Positions 25,103 through 34,358 are shown, numbered from the stretch's first letter. The stretch is DNA of 64,000 nucleotides from Arenimonas caeni (GCF_003024235.1 NZ_KZ679090.1:62001-126000), one strand, 5' to 3'. Notes: generated by a model from the letters alone, not told the origin. Translations and numbers: made by a program.

Positions 25103-26056
25103 ATGAAACCCCTGCCCAGCCTCCGCCACCTTGAGTACCTGGCCGCGCTGGACGAGCACGGCCACTTCGGGCGGGCGGCGGCGGCCTGCGGCGCGTCCCA
25201 GTCGGCATTCAGTGCCGGGATCGCGGAACTTGAGCAGCAACTGGGGGTGCGGATCGCCGAGCGCGATCGCCGCCACGTGCTGGTCACCGCGGCAGGCAGG
25301 CGGTTGGCCGCAAGGGGGCGCGCCCTGCTGGCCGATGCGCGCGCACTGGTGGAAATGGCCGGCGCGGAGGCGCGACCGATGTCAGGGGAGGTCGGGCTGG
25401 GCAGCATCCCCACCATCGCGCCCTTCGTCATGCCCCGGCTGATGCCTGCGCTCCGCAAACGCTTCCCGGAGCTGGACCTGATGCTGCGCGAGGACAAGAC
25501 GCCCGCACTGCTCGAGCAACTGGCCCAGGGTCGCCTGGACTTGCTGCTGATCGCGTTCCCCTACGAAACCCCCGGCTGCGAGACGATGATGCTCTTTCGC
25601 GACGCCTACCTTTTCGCCTGCGATCGCGCCAGCCCGATGGCGGCCGTCGAGGCGGTCAGGTCGCGCGACATCCGCTCGCAATCACTGATGCTTCTCGAGC
25701 CAGGCCATTGCCTGCACAGCCACGCCCTGCCCGTCGTGGAAGCGGCGGCCAGTGCGCCGGAGGCGACCTTCTCGGCCACCAGCCTCCAGACGCTGGTGGC
25801 GATGGTGGCCGTCGGGATGGGCACCACGCTGCTGCCACAGCTGGCGGTGGACGCCGGCCTGCTCGAGGGCAGTCAGGTCGTCACCCGGCCCCTGGGCTAC
25901 GAGGGCGGCAAGCGCACCATCGGCCTGGCCTGGCGCCGCAACAGCGCCCGCGCCGCCGAGTTCCGCAAGCTCGGGGAAGCCATTCAGTCCTGGGCAAACT
26001 CGAGTGGCGTGGGGGAGCCGCTGGCCGGGCTTGCGCAAAGTATTCGTAAAGGCTAA
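25103..26056 (+). CDS. OxyR-like LysR regulator lacking the resolving cysteine
   Basis: A 317-residue LysR-type regulator with N-terminal HTH (RHLEYLAALDEHGHFGRAA) and an OxyR-type effector domain. The sensing motif LLEPGHCLHSHAL has Cys203, equivalent to C199 of E. coli OxyR. Nine residues later, where C208 should be, there is Val212. It could sense peroxide through one cysteine or with another partner thiol, or control other signals. ATG 25103 is chosen by alignment to the OxyR N terminus. Divergent from a peroxiredoxin unit, which supports peroxide control. Confidence 0.87.
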   Translation: MKPLPSLRHLEYLAALDEHGHFGRAAAACGASQSAFSAGIAELEQQLGVRIAERDRRHVLVTAAGRRLAARGRALLADARALVEMAGAEARPMSGEVGLGSIPTIAPFVMPRLMPALRKRFPELDLMLREDKTPALLEQLAQGRLDLLLIAFPYETPGCETMMLFRDAYLFACDRASPMAAVEAVRSRDIRSQSLMLLEPGHCLHSHALPVVEAAASAPEATFSATSLQTLVAMVAVGMGTTLLPQLAVDAGLLEGSQVVTRPLGYEGGKRTIGLAWRRNSARAAEFRKLGEAIQSWANSSGVGEPLAGLAQSIRKG

Positions 26057-26072
26057 ATTAGATATATCTAAT
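26057..26072. promoter_or_regulatory. 16-bp perfect palindrome upstream of the exporter gene
   Basis: ATTAGATATATCTAAT is a perfect palindrome starting right after the oxyR-like stop codon and 57 bp before the exporter start. It is markedly AT-rich against a GC-rich background. Such AT-rich palindromes are typical operators of ArsR-family sulfide sensors (BigR/SqrR), whose regulons include TauE/SafE and Blh. No such regulator gene is in this window. Confidence 0.5.
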
Positions 26073-26129
26073 CCATAGCCTGCCCGGAGTCCCAATGCAG
26101 CTGGCCCGCGCCACCCATCGGAGCCGCCC

Positions 26130-26906
26130 ATGATCTGGCTCGCCCTCCTGGGCGCGGTCGCCATTGGTTTGTCGCTGGGCCTTTTGGGCTCCGGCGGCTC
26201 CATCCTCACCGTGCCGGTGCTGGTCTACCTGGTGGGCCAGCCCGAGAAGATTGCCATCGCCGGATCCCTGGCAATCGTCGGTGGCGTGGCCCTGGCCGGC
26301 GCCATCCCCTGGACGCTCAAGCGCGAGGTGGATTGGCGCAGCGTGGTCTGGTTCGGCATTCCCGGCATGGCCGGCACCTGGCTGGGCGCGGCGGTTTCGC
26401 CCTGGATCCCCGGGCCGGTGCAGCTGTTCCTGTTCGCGCTGGTGATGCTGATGGCGGCCTGGATGATGTTCCGGCCGGCGAAGGTGCGCCCCGAGGGCTA
26501 CGTCCACGTGCCGCGCTCGCGCACCCTGATCATCCTCGACGGCCTGGGTGTGGGCGTGCTCACCGGCCTGGTCGGCGTGGGCGGTGGCTTCCTCATCCTG
26601 CCGGCGCTGGTGCTGCTGGGTGGCCTGGCGATGCACCGCGCCATCGGCACCAGCCTGTGGATCATCGCGCTCAAGTCCTTCAGCGGCTTCGCCAAGTACG
26701 TCAGCGTGCTCGGCGCCGCCGGCATGGTGCTCGATTGGCGCCTGATCGGCATTTTCACCGCGGTCGGCGCCGGCGGCAGCCTGGTCGGCCAGCAGCTCGC
26801 CGGCCGACTTCCGCAGCAGCAGCTCAAGAAGGTCTTCTCGGTGTTCCTGGTGCTGATGGGCGTCTTCATCATCATCCGCACCGCCCCCGGGATGCTGGCG
26901 GGCTGA
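26130..26906 (+). CDS. TauE/SafE-family sulfite/sulfur-anion exporter
   Basis: A 258-residue membrane protein with two four-span halves. The signature [19 protein letters not shown] in the second half and the related [15 protein letters not shown] in the first show the internal repeat typical of TauE/SafE. It is likely an exporter of sulfite or a related organosulfur anion. GGAG precedes ATG 26130. It follows the 16-bp palindrome and lies near a persulfide dioxygenase-like gene, which supports a sulfite detoxification role. Confidence 0.87.
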   Translation: MIWLALLGAVAIGLSLGLLGSGGSILTVPVLVYLVGQPEKIAIAGSLAIVGGVALAGAIPWTLKREVDWRSVVWFGIPGMAGTWLGAAVSPWIPGPVQLFLFALVMLMAAWMMFRPAKVRPEGYVHVPRSRTLIILDGLGVGVLTGLVGVGGGFLILPALVLLGGLAMHRAIGTSLWIIALKSFSGFAKYVSVLGAAGMVLDWRLIGIFTAVGAGGSLVGQQLAGRLPQQQLKKVFSVFLVLMGVFIIIRTAPGMLAG

Positions 26907-26936
26907 TCCGGTCGTTTCCTTTCGCACGGAGCTGGC

Positions 26937-27557
26937 ATGGCCAATCAAGACTTCTGGGAATCACGCTACGCAGAGCCCGGCTTCGCTTACGGGGCCGAAC
27001 CCAATCAATGGGTCGTTGCCTGCGAGCCGCGCCTCCCGCAGGCGGCGCGGGTCCTGTTGCCCGGCGACGGCGAGGGTCGCAACAGCGTCTACCTGGCGAA
27101 ACAAGGCCATCGGGTGACATCGCTCGACATGGCGGCTGCCGGCTTGCACAAGGCGGCCGTGCTTGCACACGATGCCGGAGTAAACCTCGATCTGGTGCAG
27201 GCGGACCTGGCCAACTGGCGTCCGGAGCCAGCCGTGTATGACGCGGTGGTTCTGGTTTTCCTGCACCTGCCGCCGGCGATCAGGCAGCGCGTGCATTCGG
27301 CGATGGTCGATGCCCTCAGGCCCGGTGGCTGCCTGGTGCTCGAGGGCTTCGACCGGGCGCAACTCGGCTTGCCGAGCGGCGGCCCGCGCGATCCGGACTG
27401 GTTGTTCGACCCCGAGATGCTTCGGCTCGACTTCCGGGGGCTCGAGGCCGAGGTGCTTGGGCAGGCGGCGGTGGAGCTGGACGAAGGGCCGTTCCATCAA
27501 GGGATTGCGCGCGTAGTGCGGGGGTTCTGGCGCAAACCCATCGGGGCCGGAGGCTGA
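26937..27557 (+). CDS. Class-I SAM-dependent methyltransferase
   Basis: A 206-residue protein with a methyltransferase fold: motif [13 protein letters not shown] near residues 39-50, acidic end of strand 2 in VTSLDMA, and the motif IV region [12 protein letters not shown]. The N-terminal [14 protein letters not shown] resembles tellurite/thiopurine-type methyltransferases (TehB-like), but the substrate cannot be fixed. It starts 31 nt after the exporter gene ends and may share its transcript. Confidence 0.8.
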   Translation: MANQDFWESRYAEPGFAYGAEPNQWVVACEPRLPQAARVLLPGDGEGRNSVYLAKQGHRVTSLDMAAAGLHKAAVLAHDAGVNLDLVQADLANWRPEPAVYDAVVLVFLHLPPAIRQRVHSAMVDALRPGGCLVLEGFDRAQLGLPSGGPRDPDWLFDPEMLRLDFRGLEAEVLGQAAVELDEGPFHQGIARVVRGFWRKPIGAGG

Positions 27558-27626
27558 CGGCGGCGGGTCGTCCCCCGCCAGTCGGGCATACTTGGCAGGT
27601 ACTGGAATTCCCTCCCGGAGTGTCCT

Positions 27627-28235
27627 TTGCCGTCACTGATAAGCAAGCTCGCCACCACCCTCGGCCTGCCGCGCTCGAAGCGCCTGTTCGACGGCGACGA
27701 TGCGATGTTCAAGCGCACCGTCCGCAAGGACCTGGTGTATGCCGAGTACGGCTGCGGCGCTTCCACCATCTGGGTGGCGCGCCATGTGGGCTGCCGCATC
27801 CTCAGCGTCGACACCGCCAAGCCCTGGGTCGAGATCGTCAGGAAGGAATGCACCGGCGTCGATGGCCTGTCCATCCACCACTGCGACCTCGGGCCCGTGG
27901 GAAAGTGGGGCCGACCAGTCAGTTACGAAAAGGCCTCAGCCTTTCCCGAGTACACCGACTGGATCTGGAACCAGGACGTGCAGCCCGACGTGGTGCTGGT
28001 GGACGGGCGTTTCCGCGTCTGCTGCTTCCTCACCAGCCTGCTGCGGGCGCGCGAGGGCACCCGCATCCTGTTCGACGACTACACCGACCGCCCGCACTAC
28101 CAGGTGGTCGAGCAGTACCTGCCGCGCAGCGAAACCGATGGCCGCCAGGCCCTGTTCGTGGTGCCGGCGCGCGAAACGCTCGACCTCGACGGCATCCGCC
28201 AGGCCATCGAGCGCTTCCGCTACGTGATGGACTAG
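27627..28235 (+). CDS. Methyltransferase-like Rossmann protein, substrate unknown
   Basis: A 202-residue protein starting at TTG 27627 behind CGGAG. Strand 1 and glycine loop are visible in YAEYGCGASTIWVAR, strand 2 in RILSVDTAK, and the motif IV-like PDVVLVDGRFR, arranged as in methyltransferase-like proteins of the FkbM/O-methyltransferase type. No membrane or signal segment. A possible -10 (CATACT, 27586-27591) lies upstream. Not named further. Confidence 0.65.
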   Translation: MPSLISKLATTLGLPRSKRLFDGDDAMFKRTVRKDLVYAEYGCGASTIWVARHVGCRILSVDTAKPWVEIVRKECTGVDGLSIHHCDLGPVGKWGRPVSYEKASAFPEYTDWIWNQDVQPDVVLVDGRFRVCCFLTSLLRAREGTRILFDDYTDRPHYQVVEQYLPRSETDGRQALFVVPARETLDLDGIRQAIERFRYVMD

Positions 28236-28322
28236 CAGCCCGCCGCGGGCCGACCCGGCACCGACGCATTCCCGTCATGCACGGGCCCTAGCCTTGCCGG
28301 TCTGCTTCCACGGAGATCGGAC

Positions 28323-29285
28323 ATGCGGCATCGGGGATGGATCGCGCTGGGCGCGTTGGTGATGGTATTGGCGGCTTGCGGCGAGGCGCCGCCGGAGCAA
28401 GCCGCCGCTGCCCCCGCGTCCGCGGCGCCAGCCGCCGCAGCGCCGTCCCTGCCCGCCGCCACCGACGAGGCGGGCCTGCGCGCCGCCGCCTCGCGCGCGC
28501 TGGCCGAGCAGCGCCTCTACGCCCCAGCCGGCGACAACGCCATCGAGCTCTACCTGGCCGTGCGCGCGCTGGCGCCGGCCGACGCCGATGTCGAGACCGC
28601 GCTGCTCGAACTGCTGCCGTACGCGGTGATCGGCAGCGAACAGGCCATCGCCCGCGGCAATTTCGACGAAGCCCGCCGCCTGCTGGACCTGGCGCAGCGC
28701 ACCGACGAGGCGCTGCCCGCCCTGGCGCGCCTGCGCGAACAGCTGGTGGCCGCGCAGCAGGAAGCCGCCCAGGCCGCGGAGCGTGCGGCACGCGAGCAGG
28801 AGGAGGCTGCGCGTCGCGAGGAAGCCCAGCGCCTGGCCGCGGCGGCCACCGAAACCGCGGCGCCACCTGCGGCGGCCCCGGCCGTGCCCGCCGCTACCCA
28901 GGCCGCCGCCGCCCCAGCCACGCCTTCCGTGCCGACGGCGGCCGTGCCGGTGCCCTCACCGGCCAACGCGGCGCCTGCGGTGGCCGCCAACCCGCCACCT
29001 GCCGCCCCGCGCCCGGCCGCCACGCCACTGCCTCAGCTACTCAGCGCCCCGCAGCCGCGCTACCCGCCGCTGGCCCTGCGCCGCAGGATCGAGGGTGAGG
29101 TGGTGCTGGAACTGCGCATCGAGGCCGACGGCCGGGTCAGCGCCACCCGCGTGCTGTCGGCCAACCCGCCGGGTCTGTTCGACGAGGCCGCACAGGCCGC
29201 CGCCAGCCGCTACCGATTCGAGGCCGGGCAGGCCGCGATCACCACCCGCCAGGTCGTGCGCTTCCGTCTGCCGAAGGCCGGCTGA
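28323..29285 (+). CDS. Lipoprotein with a TonB C-terminal domain
   Basis: A 320-residue protein. A lipobox (LAAC, Cys19) follows a short hydrophobic signal. A helical, Ala/Glu-rich middle (about 45-190, partly coiled coil) is followed by a long Pro/Ala linker and a C-terminal TonB-type domain beginning PQPRYPPLAL and continuing RRIEGEVVLELRIEADG. Lipidation rather than an N-terminal transmembrane helix is unusual for TonB, so it may not couple to ExbBD. It precedes the Fur-boxed hemP, which fits an iron-uptake setting. Confidence 0.75.
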   Translation: MRHRGWIALGALVMVLAACGEAPPEQAAAAPASAAPAAAAPSLPAATDEAGLRAAASRALAEQRLYAPAGDNAIELYLAVRALAPADADVETALLELLPYAVIGSEQAIARGNFDEARRLLDLAQRTDEALPALARLREQLVAAQQEAAQAAERAAREQEEAARREEAQRLAAAATETAAPPAAAPAVPAATQAAAAPATPSVPTAAVPVPSPANAAPAVAANPPPAAPRPAATPLPQLLSAPQPRYPPLALRRRIEGEVVLELRIEADGRVSATRVLSANPPGLFDEAAQAAASRYRFEAGQAAITTRQVVRFRLPKAG

Positions 29286-29294
29286 CACCGGTGG

Positions 29295-29323
29295 TTGACA
29301 CGCAAATGCGAATCATTATCATC
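29295..29323 (+). promoter_or_regulatory. Fur-box promoter of hemP
   Basis: TTGACA (29295-29300) and TATCAT (29317-29322) are separated by 16 nt. A Fur-like sequence at 29302-29320, ending GAATCATTATC, matches 15 of 19 positions of the classical GATAATGATAATCATTATC box and overlaps the -10, so iron-bound Fur would block transcription. Confidence 0.7.
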
Positions 29324-29352
29324 AAAGCCGAGCCCCCACCCAGGACCCGGCC

Positions 29353-29523
29353 ATGCACGACGCACGCCTCCAACCCGCCCCGACCCCGGCGCGCCCGGCG
29401 CCCGCCACCGACTTCGACAGCCGCGAGCTGATGCGCGGCACCCGCGAAGTGCTGATCCGCCACGGCGACCAGGTCTATCGCCTGCGCCACACGCGCAACG
29501 ACAAGCTCATCCTGGTCAAGTGA
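29353..29523 (+). CDS. hemP: Hemin uptake protein HemP
   Basis: A 56-residue protein that was too short for routine ORF lists. It carries the family core SRELMRGTREVLIRHG followed by DQVYRLRHTRNDKLILVK, which is nearly the whole HemP signature. The upstream Fur box and promoter support it. HemP is a small regulator or accessory factor of haem uptake; here no haem receptor follows, and the next genes encode an ABC-2 type exporter. Confidence 0.88.
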   Translation: MHDARLQPAPTPARPAPATDFDSRELMRGTREVLIRHGDQVYRLRHTRNDKLILVK

Positions 29524-29580
29524 GCGCCCACGCCGCGCAAGCTGGCTAGAATGCCGGCTGGACCAGCGGCAGGGGCGCAC

Positions 29581-30441
29581 GTGATCCACATCGAGGGTTT
29601 GTCTTTCGGCTACCGCAAGACGCGGCTTTACGACGGCTTCCAGCTGCGGCTCGACCAGCCCGGCGTCTACGGCCTGTTCGGACGCAACGGCAGCGGCAAG
29701 TCGACCCTGCTCAAGCTGCTGGCGGGCCTGCTGTTCCCGCAGGCCGGCCGGGTGAGCGTGCAGGGCCACGAACCCCGCCATCGCGACCCGCGCCTGCTGG
29801 CGCAAGTGATGCTGGTGCCCGAGGAGTTCCATCTCCCCGACCTCAGCCCCGAGGCGCTGCGCCGCACCCATGCGGCCTTTTATCCGCGCTTTTCGCGCGA
29901 GGCCTTCGGCGAATACCTCGACGTGTTCGAACTCGAGCGCGACCGCCGCTTCGGCGAAATGAGCCTCGGCCAGAAGAAGAAAGCCGTGATGGCCTTCGCC
30001 CTGGCCAGCTTCACCCCGGTGCTGCTGCTCGACGAGCCCACCAACGGGCTCGACATCGTCGGCCGCGACCAGTTCAAGGCCATCATCGCCCGCCCCGAAC
30101 ACCGCGAGCGCATCGTCGTCATCAGCACCCACCAGGCGCACGACCTCGAGCGCATCCTCGGCCATGTGCTGTTCGTCGATGCCGCGAAGCTGGCGCTGTC
30201 GGCGCCGATGCCGGCGCTGGCGCGCGCGCTGAGCATGGGCGTCGCCGACGACGACGCGGCCCTGGCCGGGGTCGAGGGCCTGATCTACCACGAGCAGATG
30301 GGCACGCAGCGCCCCTACGTGGCGCGCAACCGCGGCGACGCGCCGGGCAGCGTGCATCTGGAGCTGCTTTACAAGGCGCTGAGCCTGAACAAGGCCGGCG
30401 TGCTCGACGCCATGCGCCAGGCGGAGGTGGCCCATGTTTGA
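29581..30441 (+). CDS. ABC transporter ATP-binding subunit
   Basis: A 286-residue ATPase if GTG 29581 is used; AGGGG stands before it. A 30-nt longer frame begins at ATG 29551 inside a -10-like TAGAAT. Walker A GRNGSGKSTLLK, signature MSLGQKKK and Walker B VLLLDEPTNGLD are present. Together with the overlapping membrane gene it forms an ABC-2-type exporter. The substrate is unknown. Spacing from hemP is 57 nt, so the Fur promoter might read into it. Confidence 0.85.
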   Translation: MIHIEGLSFGYRKTRLYDGFQLRLDQPGVYGLFGRNGSGKSTLLKLLAGLLFPQAGRVSVQGHEPRHRDPRLLAQVMLVPEEFHLPDLSPEALRRTHAAFYPRFSREAFGEYLDVFELERDRRFGEMSLGQKKKAVMAFALASFTPVLLLDEPTNGLDIVGRDQFKAIIARPEHRERIVVISTHQAHDLERILGHVLFVDAAKLALSAPMPALARALSMGVADDDAALAGVEGLIYHEQMGTQRPYVARNRGDAPGSVHLELLYKALSLNKAGVLDAMRQAEVAHV

Positions 30442-31240
30442 GCCGGCGCGTTTCCTCCGCCTCGCGCGCGCCCAGTGGGCCGAGCAGTGGCGCAGCTGGG
30501 GTTGGTTCCTGGGCATCGGCATCATCGTGCACTTCGTGGTGCTGCTGCTCCTGCTTTTCAGCGGCGACAAGGGCTATCGCAGCTTCCACGCCGCCGCGCA
30601 GATCGGCATCTTCTACGCCGGGCTGTTCATCACCGGAACGATCTTCGCGGGGCGCTACTTCAGTGGCATGGCGCGGCGCGAATCGGCCGGCTTGCTGCTG
30701 ATGCGGCCGGCGTCAGCCTTCGAGAAGTGGCTGCTGGCCCTGCTGGTGGTTGCGGTGGCGTACCCGCTGGCCTACGCCCTGGCCTTCCAGATCTGCAACC
30801 TGCCGGCCGCGCTCTACGCGGGGGCCAAGGTGGCTGCCGACATTGCCGCCGGCGCCGAGGACACCCGTCCCTACATGGCCGACTGGGGGCGCTACGAACC
30901 GGTGTTTCCCTGGCAGGTGTTCGAAAGCCGCGGGGCCTTCCTGAACGCGGTGCTGTGGCTGGGCACCCTCCAGGGCTTCGCCCTGCTGGGCAGCGTGTAC
31001 TTCCGCACGATGCCCTTCCTCAAGACGATCGTCGCGGGCTTCGTGCTGATGCTCCTGCTCATTTTCGTCACGGCCATGGGCGGAGACGGTGACGTGTTCC
31101 TGTCGTGGTGGACACCCGGCATGCGCGAGAGGGCGACCGAAGGCCTGGTCCCGATACTGATCCCGCTGGCCTGGTTCGCGGTGCCCGCGCTGACCTGGCT
31201 CGCCTCGCTGTTCGCCTTGCGCGAGAGGCAGGTCGCATGA
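30434..31240 (+). CDS. ABC-2-type permease subunit
   Basis: A 268-residue membrane protein with about six spans, starting 8 nt inside the end of the ATPase gene. The first span follows AEQWRSWGWF, and later spans cluster at the two ends around a soluble loop (DTRPYMADWGRYEP). This is the usual layout for an ABC-2 permease. It overlaps the next gene by ATGA, so all three are coupled. Confidence 0.8.
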   Translation: MFEPARFLRLARAQWAEQWRSWGWFLGIGIIVHFVVLLLLLFSGDKGYRSFHAAAQIGIFYAGLFITGTIFAGRYFSGMARRESAGLLLMRPASAFEKWLLALLVVAVAYPLAYALAFQICNLPAALYAGAKVAADIAAGAEDTRPYMADWGRYEPVFPWQVFESRGAFLNAVLWLGTLQGFALLGSVYFRTMPFLKTIVAGFVLMLLLIFVTAMGGDGDVFLSWWTPGMRERATEGLVPILIPLAWFAVPALTWLASLFALRERQVA

Positions 31241-31989
31241 TGCCGCGCACCCTGGTTTGTTTCGGCCTGGCCCTGGTCGTGCTGGTGGCGGCCCTGGTGC
31301 TGCCCGATCCGCCGCCTGCCGCGCCCGTAACGCGCGGAGTGCTCGACCTCGAAGGCATTCGCGAGGTCGAGATCCAGGCGCCCGGCGGGGTGGGCGTCGT
31401 GCTGCGCAACGACGCCACGCCCGGCTTCGAGCTGTTCGATCCTGACCAGGCAGTGACGCAGCGAAGGGACGGTGACCGACTGGTGCTGGCCTCCCCGTCG
31501 TCGGGCCAATTCGACTTGCAGGTACGGCTGCCCACGAGCGTCCGGACGCTGATCGTTCCCGGCGCGCGCATCACCTCCGCCGCAAAGACGGAAAGCCTGC
31601 AGGTGCAGACGACCGGTGCCATCTTCTGGGGCGGTGATGCGGCCGAGCTGCACATCCAGGACCTGCGCCCGGCCGTCGCCCCGGGCCAAGCCTCCGCCGA
31701 ACAACCCGAATCGGTCAGCCTCGCGGCTGCGGTGGCAACCAACGAGGATTGCCTGGGTGAGTGCGGCAAGGTGGTGGCCATCGAGTCAGGCCACATCGGC
31801 AGGCTCGAAGTGGACCTGCGCCGCGGCGGGCTGGGTATCAACCTCCCCAGCCAGGTCGGCGAAGCACGCCTGCGGCTGGGCCCGAAGGCCTGGTTCACGC
31901 TCGGTCCCTCGCGCAGCCTGGACCATATCCACATCCAGCAAGATGGCACGGCGGAGCCGGACGCCGCCGCCGGGGAAAGCACCGAATGA
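31237..31989 (+). CDS. Exported protein of the ABC operon, unknown
   Basis: A 250-residue protein with an N-terminal hydrophobic anchor (TLVCFGLALVVLVAALV). The rest is beta-rich (VRLPTSVRTLIVPGARIT, SGHIGRLEVDLRRGGLG), similar in look to the DUF4097-type putative adhesins. It may be a periplasmic partner of the exporter. Stop and next start overlap (ATGA). Confidence 0.6.
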   Translation: MMPRTLVCFGLALVVLVAALVLPDPPPAAPVTRGVLDLEGIREVEIQAPGGVGVVLRNDATPGFELFDPDQAVTQRRDGDRLVLASPSSGQFDLQVRLPTSVRTLIVPGARITSAAKTESLQVQTTGAIFWGGDAAELHIQDLRPAVAPGQASAEQPESVSLAAAVATNEDCLGECGKVVAIESGHIGRLEVDLRRGGLGINLPSQVGEARLRLGPKAWFTLGPSRSLDHIHIQQDGTAEPDAAAGESTE

Positions 31990-32657
31990 GCCTGCTCGAC
32001 TGCGTTGAAAAAACCACCGGCCCCGCACCGGCCTGGTCCATCCTCTGGCTGCATGGCCTGGGCGCCGACGGCCACGATTTCGAGCCGATCGTGCCCGAGC
32101 TGCTGCGGCCGGGCTGGCCGGCGCTGCGCTTCGTGTTCCCGCACGCGCCGGTGCGGCCGGTGACGCTCAACAACGGCCTGCCGATGCGGGCCTGGTACGA
32201 CCTCAAGAACCTCGACCTCGACCAGCGCGCCGACGAAACCGGCGTGCGCCAGTCCATCGCCCAGGTCGAGGCCCTGATCGCCCGCGAGAACGAACGCGGC
32301 GTGCCCAGCGAGCGCATCGTGCTGGCCGGCTTCTCCCAGGGCGGCGCCATCGCCCTGGCCGCGGGCGTGCGCCGCGAGGCCCCGCTGGCGGCCCTGGTTG
32401 GCCTGTCCACCTACCTGCCGATGGGCTCGACCACGGCGGCCGAAGCCACGCCGCAGGGCCTGCGCACGCCGGTGTTCATGGCCCACGGCAGCCACGACCC
32501 GGTGGTGCCGGAGGGTTTCGGCGCCCGCAGCCGCGACCAGCTGCGGTCGCTGGGCGTGGCCGTGGACTGGCACACCTACCCGATGCCGCACAGCGTCTGC
32601 GCCGAGGAAGTGCGCGACCTGGCCGGCTGGCTGGGCCAGCGCTTCCAGGCCGGCTGA
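31986..32657 (+). CDS. Phospholipase/carboxylesterase-family alpha/beta hydrolase
   Basis: A 223-residue hydrolase with [11 protein letters not shown] near the N terminus, nucleophile elbow GFSQGG around Ser117, and ending Asp/His segments HGSHDPVVP and PMPHSVC. This matches the small carboxylesterase/lysophospholipase family (about 220 residues). It overlaps the upstream gene by 4 nt and may be transcribed with the ABC genes. Confidence 0.9.
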   Translation: MSLLDCVEKTTGPAPAWSILWLHGLGADGHDFEPIVPELLRPGWPALRFVFPHAPVRPVTLNNGLPMRAWYDLKNLDLDQRADETGVRQSIAQVEALIARENERGVPSERIVLAGFSQGGAIALAAGVRREAPLAALVGLSTYLPMGSTTAAEATPQGLRTPVFMAHGSHDPVVPEGFGARSRDQLRSLGVAVDWHTYPMPHSVCAEEVRDLAGWLGQRFQAG

Positions 32658-32677
32658 GCCGGCCGCCCCGGCTGGGG

Positions 32678-32683
32678 CATACT
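32678..32683 (+). promoter_or_regulatory. -10 box 6 nt before the response regulator ATG
   Basis: CATACT ends 6 nt before ATG 32690, so transcription should start at or next to the A of the start codon. No Shine-Dalgarno is present, which points to a leaderless mRNA. Confidence 0.5.
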
Positions 32684-32689
32684 TCGCCC

Positions 32690-33421
32690 ATGAAGCTCCT
32701 GATCGTCGACGACGAACCGCTGGCCAGGCAGCGCCTGGCCGCGCTGGTGTCGGAGCTCGGCGGCCACGTGGTGGCCGGCGAGGCCGGCAACGGCCGCGAG
32801 GCGGTGGAGCAGGCCGAGGCCCTGGGCGTCGACGGCGTGCTGCTGGACATCTCGATGCCGGTGATGGACGGGCTCGAGGCCGCGCACCACCTGGCCGCGC
32901 TGCGGCCGCCGCCGGCGGTCATCTTCTGCACCGCCTACGACCAGCACGCGCTGGCCGCCTTCGAAGCCGCGGCCGTCGACTACCTGGTCAAGCCCGTGCG
33001 CAAGGAGCGCCTGGCCGAGGCGCTGGAGCGCGCGCGCCGGCATCGCAGCGCACAGCAGCTGCCGGCCCTGCCCGGCGCGGCGGAGCGCCGCCGCAGCCAC
33101 CTCAGCGCGCGCCTGCGCGGCAGCCTGCGGCTGATCCCGGTCGAGGACATCCGCTACCTGCAGGCCGAGGAAAAATACGTGGTCGTGCACCACGCCCGCG
33201 GCGAAGACCTGATCGAGGAGTCGCTCAAGTCGCTCGAGCTCGAATTCGCCGACCGCTTCATCCGCATCCACCGCAACTGCCTGGTCGCCGCCGACGAGTT
33301 CGCCGAGCTGCGCCGCGGCACCGACGGCCAGGTGCGGGCCATACTTCGCAACTCCGACGCCGCGCTCGAGGTCAGCCGCCGCAGCCTGCCCGCGCTTCGC
33401 GAACGACTGAAACACCTCTAG
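32690..33421 (+). CDS. LytTR-family response regulator (AlgR/LytR type)
   Basis: A 243-residue protein: receiver domain with D7-D8, phosphoacceptor D53 in [11 protein letters not shown], and K in DYLVKPV; then a LytTR DNA-binding domain from about residue 140 ([29 protein letters not shown]). No sensor kinase gene is next to it, so its partner must lie elsewhere. The gene appears leaderless. It is followed by hemC after 8 nt, an arrangement seen for AlgR in pseudomonads and xanthomonads. Confidence 0.9.
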   Translation: MKLLIVDDEPLARQRLAALVSELGGHVVAGEAGNGREAVEQAEALGVDGVLLDISMPVMDGLEAAHHLAALRPPPAVIFCTAYDQHALAAFEAAAVDYLVKPVRKERLAEALERARRHRSAQQLPALPGAAERRRSHLSARLRGSLRLIPVEDIRYLQAEEKYVVVHHARGEDLIEESLKSLELEFADRFIRIHRNCLVAADEFAELRRGTDGQVRAILRNSDAALEVSRRSLPALRERLKHL

Positions 33422-33429
33422 GGGGAAAC

Positions 33430-34338
33430 ATGGAACACATCCGGCTGGCCACGCGCGAGAGCGCACTCGCGCTCTGGCAGACCGAACACGTGGCCGCGCG
33501 CCTGCGCGAAGCCCACCCGGGCCTCGAGGTCGAACTGGTGCCCATGACCACGCGCGGCGACCAGGTGCTGGACCAGCCGCTGGCCGAGATCGGCGGCAAG
33601 GGCCTGTTCCTGAAGGAACTCGAGGTGGCGATGCTCGAGGGCCGCGCCGACGCCGCCGTGCACTCGCTCAAGGATGTGCCGATGGAGCTCGAGGGCCCGT
33701 TCGAGCTGGCCGCGGTGCTCGAGCGCGCCGACCCCTTCGATGCCTTCGTCTCGAACCGCTTCGCGGCGCTCGAGGAACTGCCTTTCGGCGCCCGCGTCGG
33801 TACGTCTTCGCTGCGCCGGCAGGCCCTGCTGCGCGCGCACCGTCCCGACCTCGCGCTGCTCGACCTGCGCGGCAACGTCAACACCCGCCTGGCCAAGCTC
33901 GACGCCGGCGACTACGACGCCATCGTGCTGGCCTGCGCCGGTCTCGAACGCCTGGGCCTGGGCGCGCGCATCCGCGAGCGCCTGCAGGCGCCGCGTTTCA
34001 TTCCGGCGGCCGCGCAGGGCGCGGTGGCGGTGGAGATCCGCGCCGGCGACGAGGCCACGCGCGCGCTGTTCGCGCCGCTCGACCACGAGGCCACGCGCCT
34101 GTGCACCCGCGCCGAGCGCGCCATGACGCGCCTGCTCGGCGGCAGCTGCCGGGTGCCGATCGCGGCCTACGCCACGATCAGCAAGGACCGGATCTCGCTC
34201 GAGGGATTGGTGGGCGACGCGAAGTCGGGGCAGACCGTGCGCGGCTACGCCAGCGGTCCGCTGTCGGAGCCGGAGAAGCTGGGCGAGCAGGTGGCCGACA
34301 TGCTGGTCGCCCGCGGCGCCGACGCGCTGTTGCCCTGA
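33430..34338 (+). CDS. hemC: Hydroxymethylbilane synthase
   Basis: A 302-residue enzyme that joins four porphobilinogens to make hydroxymethylbilane. It starts [15 protein letters not shown], contains the cofactor-binding Cys in [14 protein letters not shown] and the catalytic Asp region [11 protein letters not shown]. Family-typical length. AGGGGGAAAC precedes ATG 33430. Co-directional with the LytTR regulator. Confidence 0.96.
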   Translation: MEHIRLATRESALALWQTEHVAARLREAHPGLEVELVPMTTRGDQVLDQPLAEIGGKGLFLKELEVAMLEGRADAAVHSLKDVPMELEGPFELAAVLERADPFDAFVSNRFAALEELPFGARVGTSSLRRQALLRAHRPDLALLDLRGNVNTRLAKLDAGDYDAIVLACAGLERLGLGARIRERLQAPRFIPAAAQGAVAVEIRAGDEATRALFAPLDHEATRLCTRAERAMTRLLGGSCRVPIAAYATISKDRISLEGLVGDAKSGQTVRGYASGPLSEPEKLGEQVADMLVARGADALLP

Positions 34339-34358
34339 GTCGCGTCGGCCCCGTCTCC

